64,000 nt of DNA, from contig CAXIPT010000001.1 of assembly GCA_964030475.1 (NCBI GenBank), positions 1,547,761 through 1,611,760 of the forward strand, given 5' to 3'. A program made the translations under genes and the position numbers. Position 1 is the first letter of the stretch. Each line of letters begins with the position of its first letter. The stretch is from Tethya wilhelma. Lineage: Eukaryota; Porifera; Demospongiae; Tethyida; Tethyidae. Below the pieces are notes generated by a model. It was not told the DNA's origin and did no database searches. It was given only the letters and a program-made list of their open reading frames with translations. Below are positions 46,266 to 57,170 of this stretch, piece by piece.

Positions 46266-48212
46266 ACTCTGGGTCACACAGCTCCACAGGTCCCATTTCA
46301 AACTGAGGAAGATAATGACTCTCCCGGATCAGTCTTCCAGAAGTGGGTGGGTAAAGATTACTACAACCCCTTCGTTAAAGACTTTATTGATCTTCACCAG
46401 CCACACGAAGGTAAAGAGAGAAACAAACTATAGAAACTAACTTCTTTATACAGTATACCCGCCCCAGGGGAGGAACGACATGAGAGGGTCAATTCGAAGC
46501 TTTTGCTGACTCAGCATGCAGGTGCAATTGACCAAATCCAGTAGCAAACTATAGTGGTCACATGATTGGAATGCACTAATTGACACTCACATGTCGTACC
46601 TCCTCTGCATGACATTGCCCAGTAAAATTCATCAACCCATCAAACTTGAAAGAGAATAGAAGTTTGAGTGTGGTTGTACTACATGTACAGATCAGTTGGA
46701 CAGGGAGGCCCACCCTCGTATGCCATGGCACGACATAGCAGCTTGTGTGTATGGAGCACCGGCCAGAGATATAGCCAGGCACTTCATTCAGAGATACAAC
46801 TTCACAAGAGTGAGTCTATCAGAGAGTTTCTCAGACTGTTTAGTAACTCCTCTCAGGGGTGGCCAATTTTTATGTATACAACTGAACATTATAGGCAACT
46901 AACTACTCACAGTAAAATGTGTATAATAACGGTAGCCTTCTATAAGATTGTGAGAATTAAGTATGCTTGTTTCCTTCTCCCTAGCATGAACAGTCTCGGT
47001 TGGCTCCATTCTTACTTCCAAGGAAGGAATTCTCAAAGAATGAAGAGAGACCAACACAGTATCTCCGAGATGTCATTTCCAGCCCCTCCAGCTCCAATGC
47101 CACTGTGCAGATCATGAGGTCTGTTAGTGAATGGTCTGCTGGCACTGAAACGGAACACTCCATTCTCAACGCTTACCGCCATGCCATTGACAACGCAGAA
47201 CACTTCATCTATGTTGAGGTAGGTGTGTGTGTGCATTTGTATTCTGTGTATATACTGTATAGTAGTATGTGAAGATCAATCAACTCTCCTACAGAACCAG
47301 TTCTTCATTTCATCCTTACCAGAAGACAGTGTCTTCAATGACATAGCAGAGAGAATTAGACTACGCATCGCCAGAGCTTACAAGGAGAAAAAGAAGTTCC
47401 GTGTCATTGTAGTCATGCCCCTCCTTCCTTCATTCGAAGGTACACCAACACTGTGCAACTATTGTAACTAAAATTCAATGTTACCATTTTGGTGTAAGTC
47501 ACGTTTCTGTATTTGTGATGTTTTAAAGGTGAATTTGATGACACTGTTGCTAATAGTGTCATCTTGAAGGCCGTTGTTCACTGGAACTACAAGTCCATCA
47601 GCCGTGGCCCCACCTCCCTCTGTGGCAGACTCATGGAGATTGACGGAGGTAAGGCTCAGATCAGGTGATGACTGTTCCCTCCCTGGATCATGTGATGTCT
47701 GGTGATCTGTGTATTGTGTGATTGTGTAGTTCCACCTGATGAGGTGAGCAAGTACATCTCAGTGTATGGACTGAGGACTCACGCCGAGCTTCAGGGAAAG
47801 CCTGTGAGTTGATGCCATGTTTTTAGTCATGCCCAGCATGTTCTGTACCACTACCAGTAATCATTACACTTAATGTATGCGTGAATAGATGCTTACACAC
47901 AGCAACAAAGTAAAACTACTGGCTGCTGGTTGCTGTGTGTGCTATAGGCTCTAAGTGAATGAAGGTTTAACTTTTCTTTATCAATTTTCTAGCTATCTGA
48001 GATTGTGTACGTTCACAGCAAGCTACTGGTTGTGGACGATAAGCTCACGATCATTGGATCAGGTCTGCACATGCTCAGTTTGTTAGTGGGAGTAGGTGTA
48101 ATACAGTGTTGTCTGTCTGTGTGTGCTCTTATGTAGCCAACATCAATGACAGGAGTATGCTGGGAGTGAGAGACTCAGAGATGGCCATTATGATCCAAGA
48201 CAATGATATGGT

Positions 48213-48243
<31 letters not shown>

Positions 48244-48971
48244 AATGTGTCCATATCTTCACATGATTGTAGCATCCCAGTGAATGTTACATTGTACTCT
48301 GTACTGTACTTTAGATGGAAGGCAAAATGGATGGTGAAACGTACCAAGTTGGAAAGTTTGGTCATTCACTGAGATGCCGTGTATTCAAGTATGTATGGTT
48401 TTATGATTACATGTTTGCTTGTATGTATGTGATGGCATTTCCCCTGTGCAGAGAGCATCTAGGCCTTCTTGAAGATCAACCTAACAGACCTGAGACTGAA
48501 GTCAGTGTTCAAGATCCAGTCTGTGATGAGTTTTATGAAGACACCTGGAAGAGAACAGCTGCTAGAAACATGGAGCTCTATGAGGAGGTATGTAATGATC
48601 GACAAGTAATCCAACTGCTACTGAGCTAGTGTAGGTGGTTGAAACTACTGAACCTCAATACATACATGCACACAGGTGTTTGGTGGGCGAAACATTCCTA
48701 CTGATACTGTACGCAATTTTAGTGACCTAGCAGAGTTCAAGGTTGGTTGCTGTATTCACGCACGGAAGTTGTTGTTTTAATGTTCTTTGTGATTTTTTAA
48801 TCACAGCAAAAGCCTGGAGTAGCTTCCACCAACTTAGAGAAGGCTAGAGAGCTCATGAGTGAGATTCAAGGTTACCTCGTTCCTATGCCACTTCTCTTCC
48901 TTGAAGAAGAAGACTTACTTCCAGAGTTTGGTACAAAGGAGTATGTAGCACCCGACACACTTGTCACTTAG
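46266..48971 (+). CDS. PLD: Phospholipase D, C-terminal half only
   Basis: Twelve exons with consistent phases: 46266-46410, 46691-46809, 46985-47218, 47295-47439, 47529-47648, 47730-47803, 47993-48062, 48137-48210, 48315-48388, 48452-48587, 48676-48741, 48807-48971 (473 residues). The product aligns with the second half of animal PLD1/PLD2, which hydrolyse phosphatidylcholine to phosphatidic acid at membranes. Diagnostic blocks: [63 protein letters not shown], the second HKD motif HSKLLVVDD continuing across an intron into [10 protein letters not shown], then RDSEMAI. Family members are about 1000 residues with PX, PH and a first HKD. None of these was found upstream, so the gene is partial, truncated or misassembled here. 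Both HKD motifs are needed for activity in the family. The gap to MYLIP is 304 bases. Confidence 0.88.
48217..48241. repeat. (GT)n microsatellite in a PLD intron
   Basis: Short GT run just after a donor site; similar runs adjoin several splice sites in this window. Confidence 0.85.
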
Positions 48972-49275
48972 CAGACAATGGAGATCTGGCTAATTTATAT
49001 AATATGAATTTTTTATTTTTTTTTTTATCTTTCATGAAGTATTATGTGTGTATGTGTGTTTTATTGTGAACTGATACCACCAGTTTATGATTTGATTATA
49101 AAAGGTCAAAGTTCAATGCAAATTTAATGCGCATGCTCAGTAGTCACAAAGCCTGCGAGGCACTCAACAGAAGTCGCCATGGATACTCATGAAACAAAGC
49201 TCCACTGTTTGAACTGCAGCAGTCAGTGTGCCACTGAAATCTTCGCTGCGTGTACACCTCATCTCTGTCGTGAGT

Positions 49276-50144
49276 ATGGCTACGACCGCTCAGAATGGGG
49301 CGGCATTAGTGAGTGAACCCAGAAGCCAGGGGAAGCTGAAGGAGGTTGAGTACAAAATCCTCCATCCAGATCAGACTCTGTACTCCCTGATACTGCCCCA
49401 CAATGCTACAGGATTTGACTGTCTTGATCAAGTAAGGAAGCCACTACTATGATTCACATGTCATGATATGTAGATATATTGAAGTTAATTATCGATTTCC
49501 TGATAAGATCATAGCCAGATTTTATTTCATTATCTATTATTAGATGTGTGATATCCTGGGTATAGTGGAAAAGGACTACTTTGGCTTACAGTTTGTTGAC
49601 AAGGAGTCTAAATGCAACATATGGATCAACAGACGTCTCCAAGTGAGGAGACAAGTGAAGAAGAATCCTCCCTATGAGCTCAAGTTTGCCGTCAAATATT
49701 TCACCGATACAGACCTCATTCTCCAACACGCTACAGTGTATGTATAATCCAAGTGATCTAGTTTAATTTGAGCCATTTGTAATAATTATTCAAGTGCCTT
49801 CATTTCTCTCTGGTTTACAGGGAAGCTTTTTTCAAGGACCTCAAGTTTCAAATCAAACGAGGTGATTTGAGAGTTCCTAATCACAAGAAGAGCTTGATTG
49901 GCGCTGCGATTGCTCAAGTGGAGTTTGGTGACAAATTAGATCCACTAGAAGCTAGCACCAACATTCTAACACCATCTTGTGTCTACCCGGCTTACTTCCC
50001 AGCACTGGAATGGAATACTGGAATAGCACACATTATTGCTAAGGAGCACAAGAAGTTGATAGGCAAGTCTTTGTACTTCACCTACATACATACAAAACAT
50101 ACAAACTGTATAGCTTATGTTCTATTATACTGTTATGCTACATA

Positions 50145-50189
<45 letters not shown>

Positions 50190-51881
50190 GGCTGGACAAG
50201 TATGCTGCTCAGTTGTATTTCTTGCACGAGGTGTACCAGTTGGAGACGTATGGTATGACATATGTTGATGCTGTAATGAATGACGGTCCAGTCATCGTTG
50301 GTGTAGGAGCTCACCACATACGAATCTTCTCTCCCACTTGGTCATGCTTGAAAAAGTAAAATGAATTCATGCAATGGTCATATTATTTTGAGACCTCTTC
50401 AGTGTTTGTTAGGGTTTGTGCTATAGCATTTCTTTCACCTAATGTGATCATATAGGATTCCTCTGTATTCACTGATGCAAGTTGCTTTTGGAGCCAACTT
50501 TTTCTCCTTCATGTACCACACTAGAGATGAGGAACGGAATCCCGTTGACAGGAAGCTAAAGTTGGTCGTCCAGAATCACCTTGTTGCTAAGTCTATATTC
50601 AGGACTGTGACTGAGGAGCAGGTGTTCTTCTACCAGAACACTGTCAGCAGTGTGGTGTTGAACCACGCTGATGACAGGCACAAGAAATGGAAGAGATTTT
50701 GTGAAAAGGTATGCTCCAGTAGCAGAAAGTGCCATACTATTATATATCCTCGTACCCAGGCCTACCCTGTGTGGTTTAATTTTTAAACCTGTGGTCACTA
50801 GAGAATTAAATGCAGGGGAAAAAGGCCTGGGAATGAGGCTACCATAATATAGTGATGGTCCTTACTAACTTCTCTTTTCAGGTGTTCAAGAAGAAGTACC
50901 CCATCAAGTACTATTATGACATCCAACGTACAAAGAACGAAGCTTACCAATATGCTTGGCAGATGCTCAACCAAGTGGGAGGCTCAAACCAGGTTGAACT
51001 ACAAACTGCAGCACAACTAGCTTCTATAATGACTTATGCTAATCAACATCGGTAAGATAGCGACTACTTATACCGATGTGTAAAGCCCCCCTTGATCTTA
51101 AAATTTTTGCTGATATGATTTTAATTTTAGAGAAGATGATAGTCGAGCTGAGAATGATGACAACTCCCAGCTGAAGTCTGAAGTGTGTTGGGGGCTATCT
51201 ACCAGTAGCTCTAACTTGGCAAAGGAGCTGCTCCCTTCCTCTCATCTCAATCGCAGCCCTTCTGAGAACGTCTTTCAAATGTGCACCACGCAGATGCAAC
51301 TGGAGGAGTGCCAAGAGGAGAGCAACAACACAGAACAAGAAGACAGCACCAAAGTCGCTACAAATGGCCAGGTACTTACATACTACATCTCTTCACTGGA
51401 TACATACATTCACTGGACACATGCACCCTACACATCAGACAACACCTACCTATAATACATAATAATACTATACTGAGCTGGAAATTTGCCAGTACAGTAT
51501 TATTGTATCACTTTAATTGGTGTGTAGACTCAATATAAAAACGTCACACATGATGCACACAATGGTCATTCTATCAAAGATCTTTACGCCATACAGACCT
51601 GTACGTACATTAATTTACAATCTCCTCTTTGTGCTACACAGAGATCCAACTCAGGAGCTGTAGAGCCACTAACGGCTGCACAAGGCAAGAAGCTTCGTCA
51701 ACTCTTGCTAAAGATCCAAGATGAGAGGCTGTGTAACGTGTGCATGGATGAGCTCATCTCCTCGGTGTTCTGCCCCTGTGGTCACTATGTGGCCTGTCAC
51801 ATGTGCGCAAAGAAACTCAACAAGTGCCCAGTTTGCAGACAACCTATTGGTTATGTGCAGTACGTCTATTCCAAGCTTTGA
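49276..51881 (+). CDS. MYLIP: MYLIP/IDOL-type FERM-RING E3 ubiquitin ligase
   Basis: Eight exons: 49276-49431, 49544-49737, 49821-50062, 50190-50355, 50456-50708, 50882-51051, 51131-51371, 51642-51881, giving 553 residues in one consistent frame. Residues from about 30 to 390 are a FERM domain (GIVEKDYFGLQF, YELKFAVKYF, then YDIQRTKNEAYQYAWQML at its end). After a Ser/Gln/Glu-rich linker a RING follows from residue 505: CNVC, FCPCGH, CHMC, CPVC. In vertebrates this ligase acts on lipoprotein receptors and myosin regulatory light chain; the sponge-like substrate is unknown. Human MYLIP has 445 residues, so the linker and N-terminus are longer here. The intron after 50062 needs a GC donor (AG then GCAAGT). 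ATG at 49276 is the first in frame. Confidence 0.9.
50141..50187. repeat. (GT)n microsatellite abutting a splice acceptor
   Basis: The GT run reaches the acceptor TAG of MYLIP exon 4, so it takes the place of the usual pyrimidine tract. Confidence 0.85.
50746..50841. repeat. Mini inverted-repeat element in a MYLIP intron
   Basis: Ends TCCTCGTACCCAGGCC and GGCCTGGGAATGAGGCTA match the termini of the 15977-16675 transposon but enclose only about 60 bases. Confidence 0.65.
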
Positions 51882-52339
51882 GCACATGGACAATTAAAGC
51901 AATCACCACAATCACTTATTTTTTTTGTCAGAGACATATACATAGAGTGATCAAAGTAAAAGAGCTACTAAATTTATTTTTTGTCCTAGTTCAGTCATTG
52001 ATTCTCGATCCAGATCAACACAGCTATACTTTATTTTTTGTTGTCATGACAACTGCACATTAGTTTACTGAAAATGTATTGTGCAAAATAAATTTTATGA
52101 GCTTCATGCGTGCATATACATTGACAAGATCTGAAGGTGCTATATGGTTATGTACAAAAAGTAAAATTATTGTGAGTTGGGGATTGCATGTATATAGTTG
52201 TTGACTTCTAATCATAGTTATCGTCATCTTGGCGAGACATTCCTGCATATGCATGGATGCAGTAGCAGTATTGATCATGAATACATGACTGATGTATGAA
52301 GAATACATAATGTGATGAATCGTGCATGAACTGCAGACA

Positions 52340-53272
52340 TTAACTCTTGTACCTCTGAAATATCCACAGAGTGATCACTCCAAGAACAAGCTCAAAGGCA
52401 AGACCAACAAAACCAATAGTTAAGAAAACTATCTCCAGTCTGAGCCTGTAGATTGAAATAAACCCATATAATATTATAATAGCTAGACACTTTTTTGGAG
52501 GTTTCTAGAAGCTACTAAATAATAGTTAGAGGTGCGGTGCTGAGTCCAAGGTTTCTACGTTATTTAGAGGCCCGAAGGCCCGAGGCTGTAGCGTCCCTAG
52601 CGTAGCGAGGGCACTACTAAGGGCCTGAGTTAGACACTGTTTTGGGAAGTTTCTACGTGGTTTAGAAACCTGAAGGCTACATATAGTATGCCAAGTGCAA
52701 TTAATGCAATGATATGCACAAATGACATTATTAAAATTTGTGACGTGATTTCACTCACACATATGTTTGCCAGAGAGTCAAGTAGAGATAGCCAAAAAAG
52801 ATAGGAAGGATGAAGACTAGGGAGAGTAATAGAGGTAGCCTTGTTTCAGTCAAGTTGCCTTTGGCTCCTGTAAGCAACACCACAATACAAGTCAGAGGAT
52901 GGCGATTGCCACCTGTCACACCCACATCTGAGCATATCACTTACCAAGGAATATCCTAATGACATCAAGTAAGGCAAGGAAAAGAAGAAGGATGATTTCA
53001 GCTGATAAGTTCCTGGCAGGGTATGGTAGAACAAGTGCTAAAGACCAAAAAGAGAAGGCACAGTGAGAAAAGAAATATTGACATGGGCAACAATTAGAAC
53101 ACTCTGTTACTATGGAAACACCACTGTCAAGCAAACAATGAAGGGAGTACTACTAGCACGTACCTTTATAAATGATTAGTGCCAGCTCAGCAAGGTAGAA
53201 CAACGCCAGGTACCAACCATTGAAGTAGAGTGCTACTTGAAGAGGCAGCGATGAGAGCCGAGAGTGAGCCAT
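52340..53272 (-). CDS. TMEM216: TMEM216, ciliary transition-zone tetraspan protein
   Basis: Four exons: 53164-53272, 52945-53037, 52759-52867, 52340-52445, giving 138 residues (human about 145). The protein has four hydrophobic segments. Family blocks are clear: YFNGWYLALFYLAELAL near the start, then LPYPARNL, then DVIRIFLGAKGNLTETRLPL, then LTLWQTYVLRLE before the last segment. In vertebrates TMEM216 sits in the MKS module of the ciliary transition zone and gates cilium entry; mutations cause Joubert and Meckel syndromes. The gene converges on MYLIP with 458 bases between the stop codons. A palindromic repeat lies in its third intron. A 36-base piece of exon 1 recurs at 60368. Confidence 0.92.
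52530..52690. repeat. Palindromic repeat in TMEM216 intron 3
   Basis: Contains GCCCGAAGGCCCGAGGC and TCCCTAGCGTAGCGAGGG, with AAGGTTTCTACGTTATTTAG repeated in variant form as AAGTTTCTACGTGGTTTAG. GC-rich against an AT-rich background. Confidence 0.6.
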
Positions 53273-53526
53273 GACGTTTACAATGGCAAAGGGTTAAAGT
53301 TCACACGATAGCTCCACCTACATTTAGAAGCAACCCTGCCCCATGGCCATTATGCATATATGGTGCAAGTGCAGCTCCACCCACATTACACATTGTCATG
53401 CATATGTGCTATATGCACAGTACTTTAGCAAAAAGTGCTCAGTAATGCTGTGAATTATTCAATAAAGATTCTCTAGCTACAAAAACTAAATCCAAAACAG
53501 TTCAGAAGCTGTTTCTAACTGTTCCG

Positions 53527-54564
53527 CTACATGCGACACATGGAGCATACAAATTGTGATTTGTAGAGGTGTGGCAATGCATTGCATTGTCGATCGCATC
53601 TCGTACATCTGAAGTCGATAGCAAACATGTGATTACAACTATCTGCAGTAGAATTGCTTAGTGATTCCCAAGCTTCTATAAATGACTTTGTTGTACGTTG
53701 ACTTCCGCTGGAGCTAAGTAGCCTGTAGTCATCTTTCTCATTAGCTTTTCGAACAATCTTCTTCAGAAGTGCAGTACGATCTCCACTTGCTTCAGAGAGC
53801 TGCTTAAAAAGATGCCAGAATACAGTGGAATTTTTTAGAATGGGAATAGTTTTTCTAATCTTATCTCTTTTTTTGTGGAGCTGTTCACGTTGCTGTTCAA
53901 GGCATCGGATTTTTGATTCTAGGCTTTGTATCTGCGACTGTAGAGATGACACTTGGCTTTCACTGAAACGGACAGCAGACCTAGTATTCTCCACATCAGT
54001 TCTGCGGCGATTCCTAGCAGAACGTGCATCCCTTTCTTCATTTCGACAGGAATTTACAATAGCACCAACAGTTGCTCCAACTCCAGCACCGACCGCTAAA
54101 GCTCCCAAACCAAAAGTGAAGAGTCCTAGAACAGCACCTCCAACTGCTGAGCCAATTTGAATATTCCTTTCCTCTTCAATTGCATTTCTCAGCTTCCGCT
54201 CAGCTGATCGTAAGTCACTCTCCGCTGATGACAGTTGAGATTCTTTTTCTTGAAGTACACTTCTTTGCCCCGCAAGTGTGCTTTCAGTGCTTTGCTTTTG
54301 GCTTCTTACTTGATTTTCTTCAATTCCCAGTTTCCCAACTTCCTGCGAAAGTTCAGCGTCCTTTTTTTGGTAGTAATCATCTACAGCCTGGAGTCGATTT
54401 ATCAACTTCTGCGATTCATTAAAAACAAGGGCTGCATCTTTTGTTAGCGCTGCAAGTTGGGTACTAACAGCCCCAGTTTGTCCACTTTCAATGTTTAGCA
54501 AAACTTGATTTGCAACTGCAACACAATTTCTGCCCTTCTCCACCAAAGCCTGTTGGTCAGACAT
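53527..54564 (-). CDS. Intronless coiled-coil protein with hydrophobic insert and Cys-rich tail
   Basis: One exon, 345 residues from ATG at 54562-54564 (MSDQQALVEKG); the frame is open 52 codons further upstream, but that part lacks coding character. Residues about 50-134 and 173-240 are heptad-rich coiled coils. Between them, 135-170 is a glycine/alanine-rich hydrophobic stretch (GSAVGGAVLGLFTFGLGALA) long enough for a membrane hairpin. The tail has six cysteines at about 310, 320, 323, 327, 340 and 343 with two CxxC pairs, suggesting metal binding. No enzyme motif and no signal peptide are seen. Coiled coils around a hydrophobic hairpin occur in helical pore-forming proteins and in some membrane-remodelling proteins; either role is inference. 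It is divergent from the intronless gene at 54815. I do not recognise the family. Confidence 0.8.
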   Translation of the reverse strand: MSDQQALVEKGRNCVAVANQVLLNIESGQTGAVSTQLAALTKDAALVFNESQKLINRLQAVDDYYQKKDAELSQEVGKLGIEENQVRSQKQSTESTLAGQRSVLQEKESQLSSAESDLRSAERKLRNAIEEERNIQIGSAVGGAVLGLFTFGLGALAVGAGVGATVGAIVNSCRNEERDARSARNRRRTDVENTRSAVRFSESQVSSLQSQIQSLESKIRCLEQQREQLHKKRDKIRKTIPILKNSTVFWHLFKQLSEASGDRTALLKKIVRKANEKDDYRLLSSSGSQRTTKSFIEAWESLSNSTADSCNHMFAIDFRCTRCDRQCNALPHLYKSQFVCSMCRM

Positions 54565-54814
54565 GATGATCTGCAATGAACTACTAGCACTCAGCTGATG
54601 ACAGACACGAGAAGAGTCATTAATTTTGTTCAGGTATAGAACTAAATACATGCATGTGAGTGGGCGAGAAGAAACTCTCCATGTATCATTAATATTAATA
54701 ATTATTAACCAAGCATTCATACTAAATTATATTAAAATTATAGGTTCAACTCAGTGACTAAAACTATAAAAGGGTTCATCAATTTATTTAAATCGCATAA
54801 GCAAGGGATTTAAC
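54565..54814. promoter_or_regulatory. Shared 250-base divergent promoter region
   Basis: The only space between two divergent intronless genes. It carries TATAAAAG at 54765-54772 on the plus strand, 43 bases before the ATG of the right gene, which implies a leader of roughly 15 bases. No equally clear box is seen for the left gene. Confidence 0.6.
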
Positions 54815-56194
54815 ATGGATAGTTTGAGTGACAAACAAAAGATGGTTAAAATTGGCGATCAAAGCTATGCTTTGGACCAAATTCCAGATGAGTGTTCTGC
54901 TGTTGTACTTGCTGAAAAGAAAAAACTTGTAGGATCCATTGATCTGAAAACACTTGTGACGGATCTTGGACGTGTTGGAGGTTTTATTCGTGTTGCTTAC
55001 AACGGAATAGGAGCTGCTGGACCAAAGTTTACAAAGCAGCAAATTGAAATTCAACGTCTTGGCTATGATATCACTAAGCTGTGTGACAAATCTGCTGTTA
55101 CTGTTGCAAAGTTCAAGAGAGCTTCAAGTTGCATTCTATCTGATCTGCAGTCAACTTATGAGTATCTCCTCGAAAATATGGAAGAATTGGCGGTGGATAC
55201 TTTGTCTGCCGTGTCCAAATTAGCGGGTGACATGCAGAAAGCTGCACTTGAGCTAAAATGTGAGTTTGAAGAAGAAGAGAAGAAAGTTATCATGGCACTT
55301 GAAAGCACACAAAAATCAAAGGGAGACGAAGCTTTGAAAATAATACAGCTGCAAAATAAGCAAAGGGAAATGGAAGAAGAAAAAAAGAAAGAGTTTGCTT
55401 TGATGAAGGAGCATCAAGCCAAAGAGCATGAAGCTGAAATGAGACGCCGAGAACTTGAACAGAAAGAAGATAGAGCAATGGCTGAAATTGGGAAAACCAA
55501 TTTTTTTGCAAGCTTAGTGAATGGTTTGACTACAAGGTATTTGGGCACAAAATTTCTTGATATGGATTCACTTGAGGGACAAGAAAAGAAAGCTGAGAAA
55601 CTTCGACAAGCACGACTTGAAGCACTCGCAACTGAGCAAACTATTCGAGAAAAACGCCATGAAGCTCTTGCTCGAATGACATCTTTCACTTCCAAAATCC
55701 AACAATGCCGAACAGAAGAAAACATGGCAGAATGTGCTGTAGAGGCTCTTCATGAAGCAGTTGGTGCTCTGAAAGAACTATCAGCTGTTATGATGCAAGC
55801 TGCACTCTTCTGGGAACAAATGCAACTTCATTGCAAGTCACTTGCTGAATCTGAAATGAAGGAACGGGTTGAGAAAGCACTTGAATTATATACTGATGAA
55901 AAGCGACTAAAAGTTTGGACATCTCCTCCATTCAAACGCCAAGCAGTTGAGTTTTATGCTGGGTGGGTTGCCCTTAACAGTGTGTGCAATGAGTACATGG
56001 AGCAAATCAAGCTGACACAACAAGATCTTTATTGCTACATTTCTGAGAATCCATCATATGAAGAATCACGTGCTAAGATCAAAGAACTTGCCCAAACGTT
56101 TTTAAAAGACCTCACACGTGATCAGAAAGCACTTACCGACAAGGAATTTGAAGCTCAAAAAGAGATGAAAGCTTTGGGAAAACCCCACCAGTGA
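54815..56194 (+). CDS. Intronless long coiled-coil protein
   Basis: One exon, 459 residues, ATG at 54815 (MDSLSDKQKMVKIGDQSYAL). The protein is almost wholly helical: residues about 145-225 form a highly charged Glu/Lys coiled coil and 255-350 a second helical arm. A less charged segment at 228-244 (TNFFASLVNGLTTRYLG) lies between them, and the C-terminal region has aromatic residues (EFYAGWVALNSVCNEYM). The N-terminal 70 residues are mixed, with GGFIRVAYNGIGAAG. There is no signal peptide, and no enzyme motif. A TATA box is upstream and AATAAA follows at 56346. It is intronless, like its divergent neighbour, while nearby genes have 2-12 exons. I do not recognise the family; the pair may act together, which is inference. 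Confidence 0.85.
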   Translation: MDSLSDKQKMVKIGDQSYALDQIPDECSAVVLAEKKKLVGSIDLKTLVTDLGRVGGFIRVAYNGIGAAGPKFTKQQIEIQRLGYDITKLCDKSAVTVAKFKRASSCILSDLQSTYEYLLENMEELAVDTLSAVSKLAGDMQKAALELKCEFEEEEKKVIMALESTQKSKGDEALKIIQLQNKQREMEEEKKKEFALMKEHQAKEHEAEMRRRELEQKEDRAMAEIGKTNFFASLVNGLTTRYLGTKFLDMDSLEGQEKKAEKLRQARLEALATEQTIREKRHEALARMTSFTSKIQQCRTEENMAECAVEALHEAVGALKELSAVMMQAALFWEQMQLHCKSLAESEMKERVEKALELYTDEKRLKVWTSPPFKRQAVEFYAGWVALNSVCNEYMEQIKLTQQDLYCYISENPSYEESRAKIKELAQTFLKDLTRDQKALTDKEFEAQKEMKALGKPHQ

Positions 56195-56345
56195 AAAAAT
56201 TATAATTATAATAACTGAACAATGTATAATAATAATTATGCAGTTAGCACAATTAGATGAACAGACTGCTGCTATAATATTATAATATTATATTATTGTA
56301 CTAGTATAACTGCATGTATGACATTGTTGTATTGTAGTTATCATT

Positions 56346-56351
56346 AATAAA
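56346..56351 (+). terminator. Candidate polyadenylation signal
   Basis: AATAAA 152 bases after the stop codon of the 54815-56194 gene. Confidence 0.5.
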
Positions 56352-56747
56352 CAGGTTATTGATTACAATAGTGCATTAATTCATGCATGCAATGCTGGAT
56401 AATATGTCTAGATGGTCTGTTGTTCATCAGCTAAGATTAGACAAGACCATAGTTTGCAGCCAATTTTGTTGTGGTCAAAAGTTATGATGCATTTATACAC
56501 TGTATAACAAAGGTTGTTGAGTCAAACATGTGAGCCACTTATTTGCACTACATGGTACATATACTGTATGTGTACACCTACAGTTTAAATAACTAATGGG
56601 AATTAATTTAGTTTATTGAGCTATATAGACACTTTTTTCTACCCCTAGCTCTGACAAAAAAGAAGTATTGAAAGGGTCATTTTGTACGCGCGCCCGTGGT
56701 TACAGTTCTGCCCATGCAATCCAATCCTACTCTGAATTTTTTTACTA

Positions 56748-56815
56748 AATACTTATAATTACATGTAGTATGGAGACTATCAATAGTCTCCTTACTACAT
56801 GTAATTATAAGTATT
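56748..56815. repeat. Near-perfect 68-base hairpin
   Basis: Two 32-base arms with one mismatch around a 4-base loop (arm starts AATACTTATAATTACATGTA). It could be an abutting pair of element ends or a cruciform-forming site; an RNA hairpin is possible, but no promoter is visible. Confidence 0.75.
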
Positions 56816-56829
56816 ATTTTAGTTATAAT

Positions 56830-57170
56830 TATAATTTATATAGTCTCAACAAAAAGCTTGAGTAGAAACGACATGTACTATAGATTATACTTTGTGCTAT
56901 CAAAGGTTCTCTGGAAATCGCTTTCATGTAAGTCAGTTAGGAGAACAAAAATGGCACAGTCAGTGTGGCTTCCTACTAGCACTCTCTACTAGTGCTGAGA
57001 AAAGTTTCTCTGTGAATTTTATATAGGCCTTGTATATATTTAATTGGTAAGCTGTCAAAAAAAAAACCTCTGCATGAGCAAGTTTGAATTAAGACGTTAC
57101 TTTTGTTTGCTAGATGATAAATTGTGTTTATGGCACATGTATTCAGTCCATTCCTACTATATATATATAG
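56830..57170. repeat. Dispersed repeat related to 1420-1740
   Basis: Shares TACTTTGTGCTATCAAAG, GTAAGTCAGTTAGGA, GAGAACAAAAATGGCAC and CCATTCCTACTATA with 1420-1740. From 57170 to 59240 I see no gene: AT-rich DNA with an A run at 57510-57528 and short AT-rich repeats. Confidence 0.6.

Noticed and set aside
46246..46440. Alternative frame of the first PLD exon
   Set aside because: Only the frame with [12 protein letters not shown] matches the family; the other frame is a shadow.
51529..51600. Possible extra MYLIP exon between 51371 and 51642
   Set aside because: It would end in phase 1 and create a stop at the next exon; direct joining of 51371 to 51642 keeps the frame.
55290..55753. Minus-strand open frames within the 54815-56194 gene
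   Set aside because: They are antisense to a long coding frame and show runs typical of reversed coiled-coil codons.
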